64,000 nucleotides of DNA from Triatoma infestans (taxonomy: Eukaryota > Arthropoda > Insecta > Hemiptera > Reduviidae), in contig JAAEAF010002721.1 in the NCBI GenBank assembly GCA_011037195.1, forward strand, positions 84,334 through 148,333, in the 5' to 3' direction. Shown here piece by piece: positions 22,091 to 33,299 of this stretch; the first letter of the stretch is position 1; the number at the start of each line of letters is the position of its first letter. The notes below the pieces were generated by a model. It searched no databases and was not told where the DNA came from. It saw nothing but the letters and a program-made list of their open reading frames with translations. The translations under genes were made by a program, and so were the position numbers.

Positions 22091-22700
22091 GGACGCAACA
22101 AAACAGAATATGAAAAGCGCGTAAGGGAAGTATTAAATAAATTAAAAGAATCTGATGTGAGTTCAAACAGAGGATACATGGCTATATAGTCAAAATGAAG
22201 GAAATTTTTAGGCCACAACATCAGCTGAGAGCATGAAGAAAAGGTAAAAACGATTTTGGGAATGCAAGAGCCAAAAAATATGCAGAAGCCCAGAGGTGGT
22301 TGGGACAGATTCATTGTAAGAAAATTCATCCCATGGAAGGCCGCAGTTTTAGAAATAATCCATCATTTGTTAATGAATGGGTCTGAGAAAACGTGTCAAA
22401 GAGACATAATGAGATAAAACAACTTTTGACTTCACTAAGTGAAATGGGCACAGTTCTTCTCTAGTCTGTTAGAAAAGGTGATTTGCAGCTAGTGCCATAC
22501 ATATCCAGAACCTTAATGGATCCAGAGTAAAATTAGACTAATATTTAAAGAGGAGCCCTTGCAATAGCCTGCTCTTGCGATAAACTGAAAGAGTTCTCAC
22601 TAGGAAGAGAATTTCTAGAAAGTGGAAACTGGCATACCCCGTTAGTCCAAATATTTAAAAGGAAAAATCTAAACTCTCCTCTCTTATGCGTGAATGGTGA
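22091..22700 (+). pseudogene. Ty3/gypsy reverse transcriptase C-terminus and RNase H, decayed
   Basis: One frame reads YEKRVREVLNKLKESDVS, then RKFLGHNIS, EKVKTILGMQEPKN and DRFIVRKFIP. These match the end of gypsy RT: the helix H-x-x-R-V-x-x-V-L-x-x-L, the F-L-G-H-x-I-S strand, and the E-K-V-x-x-I helix and its P-K-N turn. Further on NEIKQLLTS, PYISRTL and then ALAIACSCDKLKEFSLGREF with PLVQIFKRKNLNSP match the gypsy RNase H domain. At least six stops are present, and the GWYRRF-type loop is altered. The RT catalytic box and integrase are absent. No open frame long enough to flag it survives. Confidence 0.75.
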
Positions 22701-22734
22701 GATAAGACTATATTATGACCAGGAGAAAAAAAGA

Positions 22735-22800
22735 ACTGTCAAGGTGGATGAAAATCCGAAACCGGACAGGAACAACAAAAATCCCGGATGTTATTAGGTT
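22735..22800 (+). repeat. HH module fragment
   Basis: Shares 'ggatgaaaatccgaaacc' and 'aacaacaaaa' with the copy at 62800-63035. The CTGANGA half of the core is not recognisable here, only the GGAT-GAAA-ATCC stem and GAAAC. Confidence 0.5.
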
Positions 22801-23390
22801 TGTTTGATGTGTTGGCGCGTCTATTGGACAATAATACAATCCAGCTGGCCAGTTGCATGTATGCAGTTACGTCCTCTATTCGTATTGTGAGAAATGAGTA
22901 AAAGTTGAAGTTTACTAAAATTTGTCATTTAATATAATTGTATTAACTGTGACGAAAGTCGTGTTAATTTAAACAGGGAGTCTATTTCACTAGCTTTTAT
23001 TTCTGACAAGGCGATTGAGAAATTGTGGCGAGACAAATGGTATTTATTATAATATATTATATACATTTTACTTTTAATATACTTTGCTAAACTGTAGTGT
23101 AAGTTGTGTTCATGTTTTATAATTATTATCAACATAATAAGTTTTTAATATTATCTCTTGATAGATTTGTTATTTGCTGAAGGAGGAAACCAACTGTAGT
23201 TAAGGATAGTTTGTGAAAGACAGCGCTGCCAAGTATGATCCTATTGAGTAGCTTCCTTAACAACTCTTGCTTGTGTTCCTTTTGAGAAGACACATTAGTA
23301 GATAGTGGCTCTTTATCTAACTCTTCTTTCCTACTATTCCACCAGGGACATCTTTTTTTCTTTCCAACCCCTATCTTAGTTTCCTGCTCG
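22801..23390. other. no gene recognised
   Basis: The minus-strand frame at 23129-23434 (101 residues) includes RCPWWNSRKEELDKE, faintly like the linker after a LINE endonuclease. Nothing else supports it. Confidence 0.3.
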
Positions 23391-23655
23391 TTGCCCTTTT
23401 CTGTACTCTCGGCTGAGAATGTAAAGTTTCCCACTGGTAGTACCAGTATTAAGGATGGAGAGCAAGTAACGAGGCAAACTGTTCTTCAATTGCCCCATGG
23501 AAATGAGAGTAGAGGTAGCAAAGTTGAGCTGGGGGTTATACCAATGACGTCATGGAGAGCATTCATAGATCGATACTTGTTCGACGAAGAGGTGGCGGTT
23601 GGATGCAACACGGTGGCAAATTGTAAAGCGCTCCCCCTCTCACCGCTACTTACAG

Positions 23656-23702
<47 letters not shown>

Positions 23703-23852
23703 CTCATCAGAGAGAGTATTGAGTATGAACTTGGTTTGTATGTGCACCGTCTACGCTCAGCACTCCAATATGCATGGTATGCTGGCGCTCTAGGACGGAC
23801 GAACACATTCTTATGCCTAAAATACCTTAATCTGTTGTTCAAATACCTCTAG
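23391..23852 (+). other. open frame of 153 codons, not recognised
   Basis: The frame opens on ATG at 23391 and crosses a CA microsatellite that encodes a His-Thr run (about residues 89-101). The N-terminal 85 residues (for example TSWRAFIDRYLFDEEVAVGC) match no family that I know. The opposite strand is also open over most of the interval, which argues for chance openness or an untranslated repeat. No intron signals or neighbouring exons were recognised. It is kept as an unresolved frame and not called a gene. Confidence 0.2.
23665..23698 (+). repeat. (CA)n microsatellite
   Basis: About 17 CA units inside the unresolved frame. Confidence 0.95.
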
Positions 23853-24554
23853 CGTGTTGTCCCCAATAGTTTCCAACCTAATATAAAACAGTAATGTTGT
23901 AACCGCAAACACTTATGAAATAATGGTCCTTCATTTTATTTTCGTTTTATTTTATTTTTAACAGTACTGACTGATTAAAACTGCATTTTTAAACATTATT
24001 TATTTAAATATATATATTTTTTTAATGTTTAGTTTAGGATGGTGAAAAATATGAAAGTACATAGTATTTGGAAGTGTTATCTATCTAATCAGGTGTAATG
24101 TTAAAGTGTAATCTGCAAGTAATCAGTTTTCTAAAAAATATAATCTTGTTATTTACACAATTCTAACAAAGAAATTAGATCATTTACAATAAAATTATGT
24201 TGCTCAATAAAAAAAAAAGGGCCTCATATGTAAATAAATTTTGTTTAAAATGGTTGTATAATACAATGGTTGACAAGTCCACTAAAATCAGTGTCTAGTC
24301 CAGAAACGATTAACAAAAAAAAAAATTTCTGACTTCAAATAAACAAAATTTAAGGACTGGATGAAACAGCTAAGATTATTAACAATTTATTGTAGGCTGA
24401 CTAAAGCATCTTGAACATCGAAAAGAGTGCGCTCGAAGTGGTGTACATCAAAGCAGACCTATATAGAACAGGTTGAGAACGTTGTTATTAACTTGCTATT
24501 TTGGTGCGCGGTTTTATTCCAGCTTGGTTTAATTTATATTACACTAAAAGTATT
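23853..24554. other. no gene seen
   Basis: AT-rich sequence with no recognised motif. Confidence 0.4.
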
Positions 24555-25060
24555 TTAGAAAGAAAAAAAAATTTTCAGAAAGCTTGCATTTCCAGTTGAT
24601 AGATTTTGCCGGAAACATTGGTGTCAGTTGCGGTGGTAGTGTCTAAACGGAATATCAAGTTTATTTCCTGAGATTTTTCATTTCGGAGATATTTGGCTGA
24701 CTCTGTGCCAACCTGGAATTATAGGACAAGTTGTAGGGTGCTCAACCTTGGTTTTTCGTTTAGGTGCTACCACCGTATCAGGCACGAAGATTTAGGGCGA
24801 AATCCTTCAACCGGAAGTGCCACTTTACTGAATAGTTTGCAGTTTTTTTGTGATTTTCTCAAAAACGGATCCAATGATTTTCTTCAAGCACTGTACATCA
24901 ACTATATATACAAAGAGCTACAACTTTTATTTGAAACATTTCTCTGGTAACATTCATTTAAGGGACTTTTGGAGAAAGGGGTGGTTATGGTTTCCTCTAA
25001 GTGCTATTTCAGTTTATTTCACAGTTCTACCACCTAAATAATATTAATTAATTAATTTTA
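24555..25060 (+). repeat. D-repeat copy
   Basis: Carries 'ttttctcaaaaacggatcca', 'gagctacaacttttatttga', 'ttcatttaagggacttttgg' and 'gtgctatttcagtttatt', close to 63700-63900. The left part, 24580-24700, is inverted relative to the right part, so the copy is a head-to-head composite. Confidence 0.65.
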
Positions 25061-25479
25061 TTTATTTGTTTTAAGATATAATCTTATACAATGAGTTGGT
25101 GTGTGTACTCTAAGCAATACAAGTAACTATGGACATATGAAAGCAAATATAAAATAAAGAAATAAAAAAATAAACAACAAACAATTCGCTTAAAAAGTAC
25201 GAAACGCTTAATTAAAACAAAATAAACAGATAACCGATTTGTTGACAAAAGACGATTTGAAAACCAATTTAAAAAGATAACCTATCTTCATAAACAAAAG
25301 GGATAAACATAACTAAAATGTAAACTTCCATTAGTAAATAATAATAATTCTGAACATAATGATCGCAATTGATACCTGTAGTACATAGAAATAGTGAACT
25401 AATAAACTAAAAATACTATTAACTTGCTTTTCCATTTCAATGTTATAATGTTATCTAAATAATACTAATTAGAATTAAA
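25061..25479. other. no gene seen
   Basis: A-rich sequence with no recognised motif. Confidence 0.4.
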
Positions 25480-25990
25480 TATGGTGTCTTAACCCCAGTT
25501 TGAAGAAAATCGTATGACCATGCTTTACTAAAAGTAGTTTTCAGTTTCTCAAACGTTTCAAGTAGTTTTCTCTAAAACGGCTCCAACGATTTTCTTTATA
25601 CTTGATATTAACACGTATAAAGAGCTACAACTTTATTTTGCATTTCTCGCGGAAAATTCTTTTAAGAGCACTTTTAGGGGAGAGATGTGGTTTCGGTTCC
25701 CTCTAATGTGCTATTTTAGTTCAAGATTTTGCTATACAATTCTGTCAACTAAATAATATTAATTAGAATTACATAAGTTGTCAAAATTCTCAGTTTGAAG
25801 AAAATCGGTTGAGCGGAAATGCGAATTTACTGAATAGGCATTTCAGTTTTTTGTGGGTTTCTCCATAAAAATGACGGCGGTTTTAAATACTAATAAAACT
25901 GTAGGTGTGAAGAAAAATTGCCATTTCGCAGTACAGAAAGTCGTGTGCGTGTTTCACACCAGATTTTTATACAAATCTCATTGAGATTAA
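25480..25990 (+). repeat. D-repeat copy, two units in tandem
   Basis: Blocks 'agaaaatcg', 'gctccaacgattttctttat', 'gagctacaacttta', 'gtgctattttagtt' and 'taaataatattaattagaat' are followed by a second 'agaaaatcggttgagcgga' unit and the 'cagaaagtcgtg' terminal block. Confidence 0.65.
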
Positions 25991-26894
25991 CTCTTTGAAC
26001 CTGAAGCATTTACTCTCTGTCAAATAATAATTTTTTAAGTTATGAATGATTCTTTCCTAACAGCTGGCTTCATGTTTAAACTGATGAAGTGGCCGTAAGG
26101 GGAACAAAAATTGCAAAAATATGGCGCAGGCATAAATACCTTCGCCGATGGACGTTTGCCAAGAGAATAGCGAAAGATGCAATTCGTACCCTGTACATGG
26201 ATAAGGTCTTCGATGGGAAGACCTACTCTCTAAACCCGAAGATTTGGCCTAGGAGGATTCGTTGTTCATTTCAGGTTGTTGGCGGGACATGACCATCTTG
26301 TAGCGCATTTACACTGAATCGCAGGAAGTCAGAATATTTACATTTCACTCCGAAAGTCTCTGCAGTATGCTAAAAGTAGTCTCATATCGATGTCGCCGAT
26401 TCCCTTTCATGTATTTCCGGTGAAAAATAATTTCCTTAATTTGGCATGATTACGCTAATAATAGAAATTAATAAAAAATAATAATAAAAAATTATTTAAG
26501 AGAACAATAGTTGCGTCATAAAAAGAATATTTCATACCTTAAATTTCTTTCTTGAAAGGAGTTTTGTTTAATAGCGTTTTTGTATGTGGTAGACACATGT
26601 GCTTTAGTCTATTGTGGGTGTTTTAGCTTTTGTGAACAAGAGCATTTGTCATGTGTGGTTAATATTCTGTGTCCAGCTAAATATTGCTTGTTAGTTCTTA
26701 ACGGGTATCCATGGCAATCACATATTAAATAATTTAGGGAATTTATTTACACATTTCTTTCAATAAAACTTTTCACAGGTATTATTAATAATACGATCAG
26801 GTATTTAATAAATCAAGTTAATCCTTTAGGAAAAAAATCATATTATTACTTACCACATTTTCTTCTCTCTCAACCAAAATTCAACTTTCACGAA
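25991..26894. other. no gene recognised
   Basis: The 67-residue frame at 26089-26292 is rich in Arg/Lys and has no known motif. It has no ATG and is not called. Confidence 0.35.
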
Positions 26895-27002
26895 AAAATA
26901 AAATTGCTTTTGGCGGCTACATAGATCCTCAAAATAAAATTGTTTTTGGCGGCTACATAGATCCTCAAAATAAAATTGTTTTTGGCGGCTACATAGATCC
27001 TC
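26895..27002 (+). repeat. 36-bp tandem repeat, three units
   Basis: Three nearly identical units with repeat phase 'ggcggctacatagatcctc' end at 26930, 26966 and 27002. Because 36 is a multiple of three, the minus strand shows a tandem 12-residue peptide (unit FEDLCSRQKQFY) in a 61-codon frame. This alone does not prove coding. Confidence 0.9.
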
Positions 27003-29164
27003 AAAACATGTGTTTCTGGTAATTGTTTTATCCAATAATTAATTTTAATAGTAAATATTTATTCCTAAATCACATTGTACCATTTCAAAGATTTCACCCA
27101 ACCAACTGTATTATAAGATAATAATCATGATAATAATTGAAATGACAGAAGGGGTTTTACAGACTTCTTGGCGTGTGGCTAGTTGGGTGTAAATTGGTGT
27201 GGATGTTTCGGCTTCTAGAAACTATGGCGGATGCTCACAGGTGATGGTTTATGGTTGATTGGGACACCTAATTCACCTGAATTTTTTCTAGTGCTGGTAC
27301 AAAGATCTATCTCTACAGTTGTCGTCGGAAATGTTGAATCTAAGGGCCTGGATGAAGCTTACTTTCTAGGCTCATATCACCCTCTCAAATTTTTTGAATC
27401 AAATCTGTGCAGCCCGTAAAGTGCCTTCCATTTCCACTTCATAGTTTCAGAAGCGGCATTTTGGGTAGTATCCTTTTTTAAAGAAGAGATGCAAAATTGC
27501 CCGGATTTCATGATTCAATTAGGTCATTTCTTAAATTGCTCACAATCGCATAGATCTTTCCACAAGCTGTTACAAGCATAAACTGATCGTAAAAAGGGTC
27601 CCTAATAAGAAACTTTTGTTAAACTGCTGTGTAATAAAATAACTCTTTTAGTAAAGTACTGTTGAGGATCAATAAAAAAAACAAAAACCGACATTTGTTT
27701 CACCCTTATATTTTATTTAATTTCTTGGTTGATTTCATTATTCAATTAGGAGAATAAGTTATTCCTTAATAAGCTGCTACTTTCCAAAAACACATAAGAA
27801 AAAAAAGAGTAAAAATATTGTACCAATAAATAACAAGAAAATTTAACACAAATGTTTCAAAATATATATATAGTTCTTTCTGCCTTGTTCCCTTCCCCTC
27901 TAACCATCTTTTCGCCCTTAAAAATGTATTAGAATTAAGTTTGTTGAATGAGTTATTTCTGGAATATATCCAAAATAGATACAGTTTGAAATTAAGCCGA
28001 GCATCCATGCCGGTGACAGTGGCTATGTATAGGTTTACAGTGTGGGCTAACTTGGACAGTTTTGCGGGGTGACCGTGTGCACGCCTCCATTACTTCTCTT
28101 TAGAGCCGCTCGTCCGTGTGTATGAGCGATCGTTAGTGTAACATCTTCTCGCCTTGTACAAGTAATAGTAAGTAGTAGGGAGCAAATCTGTTATGTACGC
28201 ACATACCGCAGGGGTAAGTTTAACGCGCAATGGATATCCAACGTGGAATTAATAAAGCTTGTTCAACCGAAAGTGGTTTGATACCAAGCTGGATGGGCAC
28301 ACGGTGCGGGGGATTTTTGGCGTGTTTGGCCGGCTGATATACGTTTTGACAGTTTTCTATATAAATAAAACAGTCAGGCGGAGTTTTAATCCATGAATCT
28401 TAATATAGTTAGACTTCTAAAACATGTGTACTATAAATTTTACATTCTTCACAATACATGGGATCTATTTTTCTAGAGATAAATTGAAAATTCATTTGCT
28501 TTATATATAATGAATATAAATGTAATTTAATTTATAATTGTTAGCGGAAGTCTTCCTTTTTTATTTTATAGAAGATATTTATAATTGCCAGTTGTGTTAA
28601 GTTTCAAGAAATCTAATAACTATAGAAGTGGTAAATAATATGAGATAGCAAGCCAATGAAACGAAATACTTTATTTGAAGACGAGTATTAAATGAAATGT
28701 AGAATTAAATTTATTAATTAAACTGTTTTAGTCGGCTAATATTCTACTATATATAAACAAGGGTCATTCACCAGGAAAGAGATCAAGAAGAGCCATACTT
28801 GTCAATTCAAAACAGCTGTTTGAGCGCTGTATTCATAAACTTCTCTTAGATAGTACACTAGAAATCTGCACTTTAGAGGAAAAGCGATAGGATTCAGTGA
28901 TACAATTCCTGGCTTCTGAGAGGATGAAATCATCCAAGAATGCTTAAGCGATATAGTGTACGTTATGGAAATGAGATAAATTTCTATAGTAGATTGATTT
29001 AATTCAAAAATGGCTGAAAAAGTGAATGATTTACAATGTGCGAGATGGAACGAACAATCGAAGTTTTAACTATATTATCTACTAAATTATCCCTAAATTA
29101 CCACTACATTACTACTAAATATCCCATTGATGCTCGTATTCATGAAGACAGACAAGTTTCGGAA
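27003..29164. other. no gene recognised
   Basis: AT-rich for the most part. A somewhat GC-richer stretch at 28000-28340 holds no recognised motif. The frame at 27231-27419 is not recognised. Confidence 0.35.
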
Positions 29165-29490
29165 GAAGAAAGAAACCTGCGCTTGTGAAAGAGCGATATG
29201 TGTATAGAGAAAGCAGTACTCCTACTCTAGGACAATGCTCACCCATCAGCGTTTGAAACTATTAGGACAATAAATTGGGAAAATCTCCTATCCGCCAATC
29301 CGCTCGGATCCTGCATCATTAGATTTAATTTTCTTTGATTCCCTCAAGAATCATTAAATGGTGTCAAGCCATACAGCAAGGAAGTGAAAACAAATGTGCA
29401 TAATTGACTCGCACCAGGACAAACAAATTTTTACTTCCGGCATAAAAAATTAGAAACATGTGGGAAGATTATATAGAAAAAAAGTTAAAA
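29165..29490 (+). pseudogene. mariner-type (Tc1/mariner) transposase fragment
   Basis: Stop-riddled frames encode in order PALVKER, KAVLLL-x-DNAHPS (DNA of the second catalytic Asp at 29231-29233), TINWENLL, then in another frame DPASLDLIFFDSLKNH, which corresponds to the S-P-D-L-A-P-x-D-x-x-L-F-x-x-L-K-x-x-L motif with the third catalytic Asp. It ends with a ...E-D-Y-I-E-K-K tail. This covers about the last 110 residues of a transposase of roughly 345. Frameshifts and at least four stops show it is long dead. Flanking TIRs were not found. Confidence 0.7.
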
Positions 29491-30736
29491 ATTGTAATTC
29501 ATTTAGTATAGCATGAATATATTATATTCATTTATTATAACATATTACATCTTTAACGATCTGATTTGACTCTGATAAAGCCTTCCTAACGAAAAATTAG
29601 CTTAATACTTGGCTTATTGTACTTAGTTCTTAATATTGTATTTCTGGCATTAGCAATTGAATCTACTACTTGTGTATATTTCGACCATTGCCTCAGATGT
29701 CTGGACCAATACTTTCGAAGCCTTCATGGACCCGAACCTTGATTTCTTGCATCAAAGGAGATAGCGATAGCTTCTGAGCTAAGGCGATTACTCTTGTATA
29801 AACTGCTCATGTGTCTATTAATGCTCATGTACCGATGCAAACAGTACTAACTTTTTTGTTGTTTGCGGAAGTTGTATTAGTGCATGTTTGTTCAGTACTT
29901 TTGTTCAGATGTACGCATGAAACAGAGAAATACGTCTGGCCAAAATATATATTTTTCAATCATATTAAACATATTTGAATTGAAGTTTCAAATTAAATGG
30001 GCATTTTAATTGTCAAATTAATCCTTTTACTACAATGTGTGTCTTTATTCATTCAAGTTAAAAATTTATTCAATCAAATTAAAACTTTTTAAGTTTAAAT
30101 GAGTGTTTAGCCTGATGGATACAAGTTTTAGTAAGACAAGAAAATGGTTAATTTGATTGAATAAAGTTTTGATTTGTCTATAGCAAAGATTTAACTGGGC
30201 TGAACAAAGGCGTTAATTGGAAAAAAGTTTACTGAAAAATGCTTTACTAATTTTTACTTAATCTTCTTCTTTGGGGCAGCTTCCAGTTAATCTAAGTTAC
30301 ATTTCTACCTAGCAGACTAGGGTCAGTTGCCTTCGGACACTTCTTGTAATCGTATCATTCTTTCCATGTCAAACACCTTGGACTCTTCTCACCAACCTTA
30401 ACTGGTTTGAGAGCTCACTATTACTGGTTTGCTAATAATGAAACTTCCTATTTTCTCTGCACTTAAAGACTTCATTGTGATTAATGTTCAACCCAATCTT
30501 CAAGGTGAATGTTGGTAGATTAATGCAAATCCGGGTAACTGTCCTCGAGATTGTCATAATAACTACTTTTTACTTTCTCTTAGTGCTGGAGGAACCCATT
30601 GTAATAGTTTTTTTTTTGTTTTTTTTTTGAAGCGGGGGGCCAATGCACTGCGACATTTTCCGGTCTATTGTGCTAATTGTAATAATTAAAAACTTTCATA
30701 TCAAATTGTAGAAGTTGTTGGCCGTTAGAAATGATC
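29491..30736. other. no gene seen
   Basis: AT-rich, with a T run near 30610-30630. No recognised motif. Confidence 0.4.
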
Positions 30737-30827
30737 TGATGTATCTCTTAGTTGGCTGATCGGCCGGGAGGTATCATAAGAAAAACACTAAAAAAAATTT
30801 TTTTATTATTATTATTAAAAATTTTTT

Positions 30828-30858
<31 letters not shown>

Positions 30859-30931
30859 CACTTTAAAAAAATTTTTTTAGTGTTTTTCTTATGTTACCTC
30901 CCGGCCGATCAGCCAACTAAGAGATACATCA
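30737..30931. repeat. foldback element, near-perfect hairpin
   Basis: The outer arms are inverted copies: 'tgatgtatctcttagttggc' at the left and its complement ending at 30931 at the right, continuing through 'tgatcggccgggaggta' and 'aagaaaaacacta' to A/T-rich inner arms. The centre is a TTA/AAT array. Arms are about 75 bases and differ at very few positions. This is the shape of a MITE or foldback insertion. Confidence 0.8.
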
Positions 30932-31489
30932 TAAAAACTTTCATCAAAATACATGTTTTGAGTCCTCTGAATGCATAAAACAAAAACAAAAAAATCTGGT
31001 GTGAAATACTCACACGACTTACGCTAATTAATACATTTAATCAAGAAATTTTCTTTAAATTGCAAAGTTGCAGTGTTTAGATGGGATGGCTATTAGTAGG
31101 GTGGTAGTGATTTTACTTCATATCAAGGGCTTTCAATGGCAAAACCAACAAAGCTTATGCAAATTTAAATTTAAGATAACAGATAGACCCCAGAAGTTAA
31201 AGAGACTAGAGGCTGGCCCAGCCGTCTGCTTAAAAAGTATGTCTGACCACTCATTCACTCTCGTTTAAACGCCATGCGAGTAACCATCAACGTTAACGAC
31301 CATCATTCTTACATCGTCTCAGTCTTCACTCTCTTCTCCGTTGCATACTCTCACTCTAAGCTATACAGTGTAAAGTCCTTGCATTGCTCAATATTCTCAT
31401 TCAATATAAACAATGTTCCGCAAGTGTAACTTATCTCAATTTATGGTTTTCCTTCTATCTAACTCACAAAACATCCAAGGAAGCTCAAA
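30932..31489. other. no gene seen
   Basis: The short frame at 31068-31268 is not recognised. Confidence 0.35.
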
Positions 31490-31631
31490 CTGGTATTAGG
31501 TTTAGGTACCATCGTATCTGACACGAAGATTTCTCGCAAAATCCATCAACCGAAAGTGAGGCTTTATTATTTTTCGCGGTATTAGTTTTCTTTAAACTTC
31601 GTATACTATTTTCGTATATATGAATACCTAT
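31490..31631 (+). repeat. D-repeat copy, left half (split by BEL/Pao insertion)
   Basis: The blocks 'taccatcgtatctgacacga', 'atcaaccgaaagtg' and 'ctttaaacttcgtatact' end exactly at CCTAT (31627-31631), and the copy resumes with CCTAT at 36383. Confidence 0.65.
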
Positions 31632-31818
31632 TGTAGAAAATTGAAGTAGGAACCTTTCGTAGCTTGATCGTTTTATAATTAAAATCGCATGTGTATAATT
31701 TCTAAAGAACGAAAAAGACAAGTGAATTAAAGTTATGTTTAAAAAAAAATTGGTAAATAAATTACTAGTTCTTTTGACGAACCTGGTTTTTTATTAACGT
31801 ACGCTAGATTATTTAATA
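31632..31818 (+). repeat. BEL/Pao 5' LTR
   Basis: Starts TGTAGAAAATTG and ends TTTAATA. It matches the 3' LTR along its length, except for about 35 bases missing after 'gtaggaac'. A 'tggtaaataaattactag' phrase and several substitutions differ between the two LTRs. Confidence 0.9.
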
Positions 31819-31840
31819 TTTTGGTGCCGAAAACCGGGGA
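31819..31840 (+). other. BEL/Pao primer-binding region
   Basis: TGGTGCCGAAAACCGGGGA at 31822-31840 follows the LTR after three T bases. It is close to the TGG-GCCGAAACCCGGGA-type primer sites of BEL/Pao elements. The priming tRNA is not assigned. Confidence 0.75.
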
Positions 31841-31901
31841 ATAGGTAATTTTTTACGCAATTAGAACGAAAAAATTAACATCTTTGAAGAAAGGGAGTAA
31901 A

Positions 31902-33299
31902 ATGGTTTTACAATTGCGGAAAGGCTATCGTACTCAGCTCACAAAGTTAATAGCGAATGCAAAGGAATTAATAAATCAGAGACTTTTACTGAGAATGAGA
32001 TACTTCCGTTAATAGCTCGAATAAAAGATATTCAGGTAGATTTAAATATTCTTAATGAAAAATTAGCTCCTAATTTTAGTGTAGAACAGATTGAAATTGA
32101 ATGTAATAAAATTGTGGAGTATAATGACAATGCTGTGGATATTATAGCTCGTCTAGAAGCATTAAGAATTAGGAATGACACAGGTAAGAAAGGTAACGTA
32201 AAAGTACCAAGAACGCAGGGGAAACTACCTAAACTTGATTTGATTAAATTTAATGGTGACATCGAGTCTTGGCCTGCCTTCTAGGCACGGTATAGTACTT
32301 CAATCCATAATAATATTTAGATGATACTTAAAAATTGAATTACTCAAAATCATTATTAGTTGGTAAAGCAACTGCAAGAATATCTGCTTTAACATCTAGC
32401 CAGTTTTCTTACAGTGATACTATCGAACTTTTAAAGGAAGAATATGCTAAAACTGAGTGCATTATTAACCTCTATATTCAAAAAATTTTATTTGTTAGTA
32501 CAGTAAAAAATGAAAGGGATCTTGCCGGCTTGAGAAAATTATACAATACAGCTTTAACAACTCGTTCTTTGTCAACGTTAGGTGTTTCAGCACATCAGTA
32601 TGGATTAAAGGTAAATTCTGCTATTTTAAAGTCATTACCATTTAATATGCGTATACAGCACAATAAAACAAAATTAAAATGTAATTTTAGTAACGACTCA
32701 TCAGTAAACGAATTAGAAGATAATTCTAATAATGGTCGCAGTGTGTTGCTTGCAAGCAATAGCATAGATTATGGTAAAGAGATAAATAATTTATTACAAT
32801 TTGTTAAAGCAGAAATAGATGCTCTAGCATCAGCAGTAAGTGCAGCTAGGCAATGATGAACGGAATAAACAAAATAAATTCGCATCGTATGATAGAGAAG
32901 CGAGAAAGATGAATGAAAATATTACAGCTGCTGGATTATTCACAAAATTTAATGATTGTTGTTTGTTTTGTTCATCAAAAACTCACCCTACTATTAATTG
33001 TGATGCATCTAAGGCTATAAAAGATAAAAAGGATATTTTAAAACAAAATTCACGTTGTTTTAAATGTTTAAAATTAAATCATATGTCTAAATTTTGTAAA
33101 ACTAAAGATGTCATATGTGCAAAATGTCAGGGTAGGCATGCAACTACAATGTGTGACCCCAGTTACGTTAAACCTAATGCTAACAGTAAAGTTTCGAAAA
33201 CTAATGATAAAATAGCTGCAGATATTAATTCCAACGGAAACCTAGAAGAATCAGCAGTGGATAATTTTAAAAGTACTAGTTTATTTATTAACAAATGGT
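31902..33299 (+). pseudogene. BEL/Pao gag, frameshifted
   Basis: Gag would form the particle. ATG at 31902 is the likely start, then a frameshift near 31980. The next frame gives a coiled-coil-like stretch and LPKLDLIKFNGDIESWPAF (about 32224-32282), the DUF1759-type capsid motif, ending in a stop. SLLVGKATARISALTSSQFS (32349 on) continues the capsid, which is unbroken to 32856. The nucleocapsid frame, 32840-33301, contains C-x2-C, H-x4-C knuckles (CCLFCSSKTHPTINC and CFKCLKLNHMSKFC, CAKCQGRHATTMC). At least three frame changes break the polyprotein. Confidence 0.85.

Noticed and set aside
23129..23434. LINE endonuclease-RT linker (PWWN motif)
   Set aside because: One short motif only, with no endonuclease or RT motif beside it.
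23391..23852. A 153-codon open frame as a host gene
   Set aside because: It crosses a CA microsatellite, its opposite strand is also open, and no family or splice structure was recognised.
24693..24950. Similar short peptides at 24693-24950 and 63689-63898 ('YKELQLLFETF')
   Set aside because: Both arise from the same D-repeat DNA block; frames are not open in the other copies.
26895..27002. CRISPR-like array
   Set aside because: The 36-bp units are adjacent tandem copies without unique spacers, in eukaryotic DNA.
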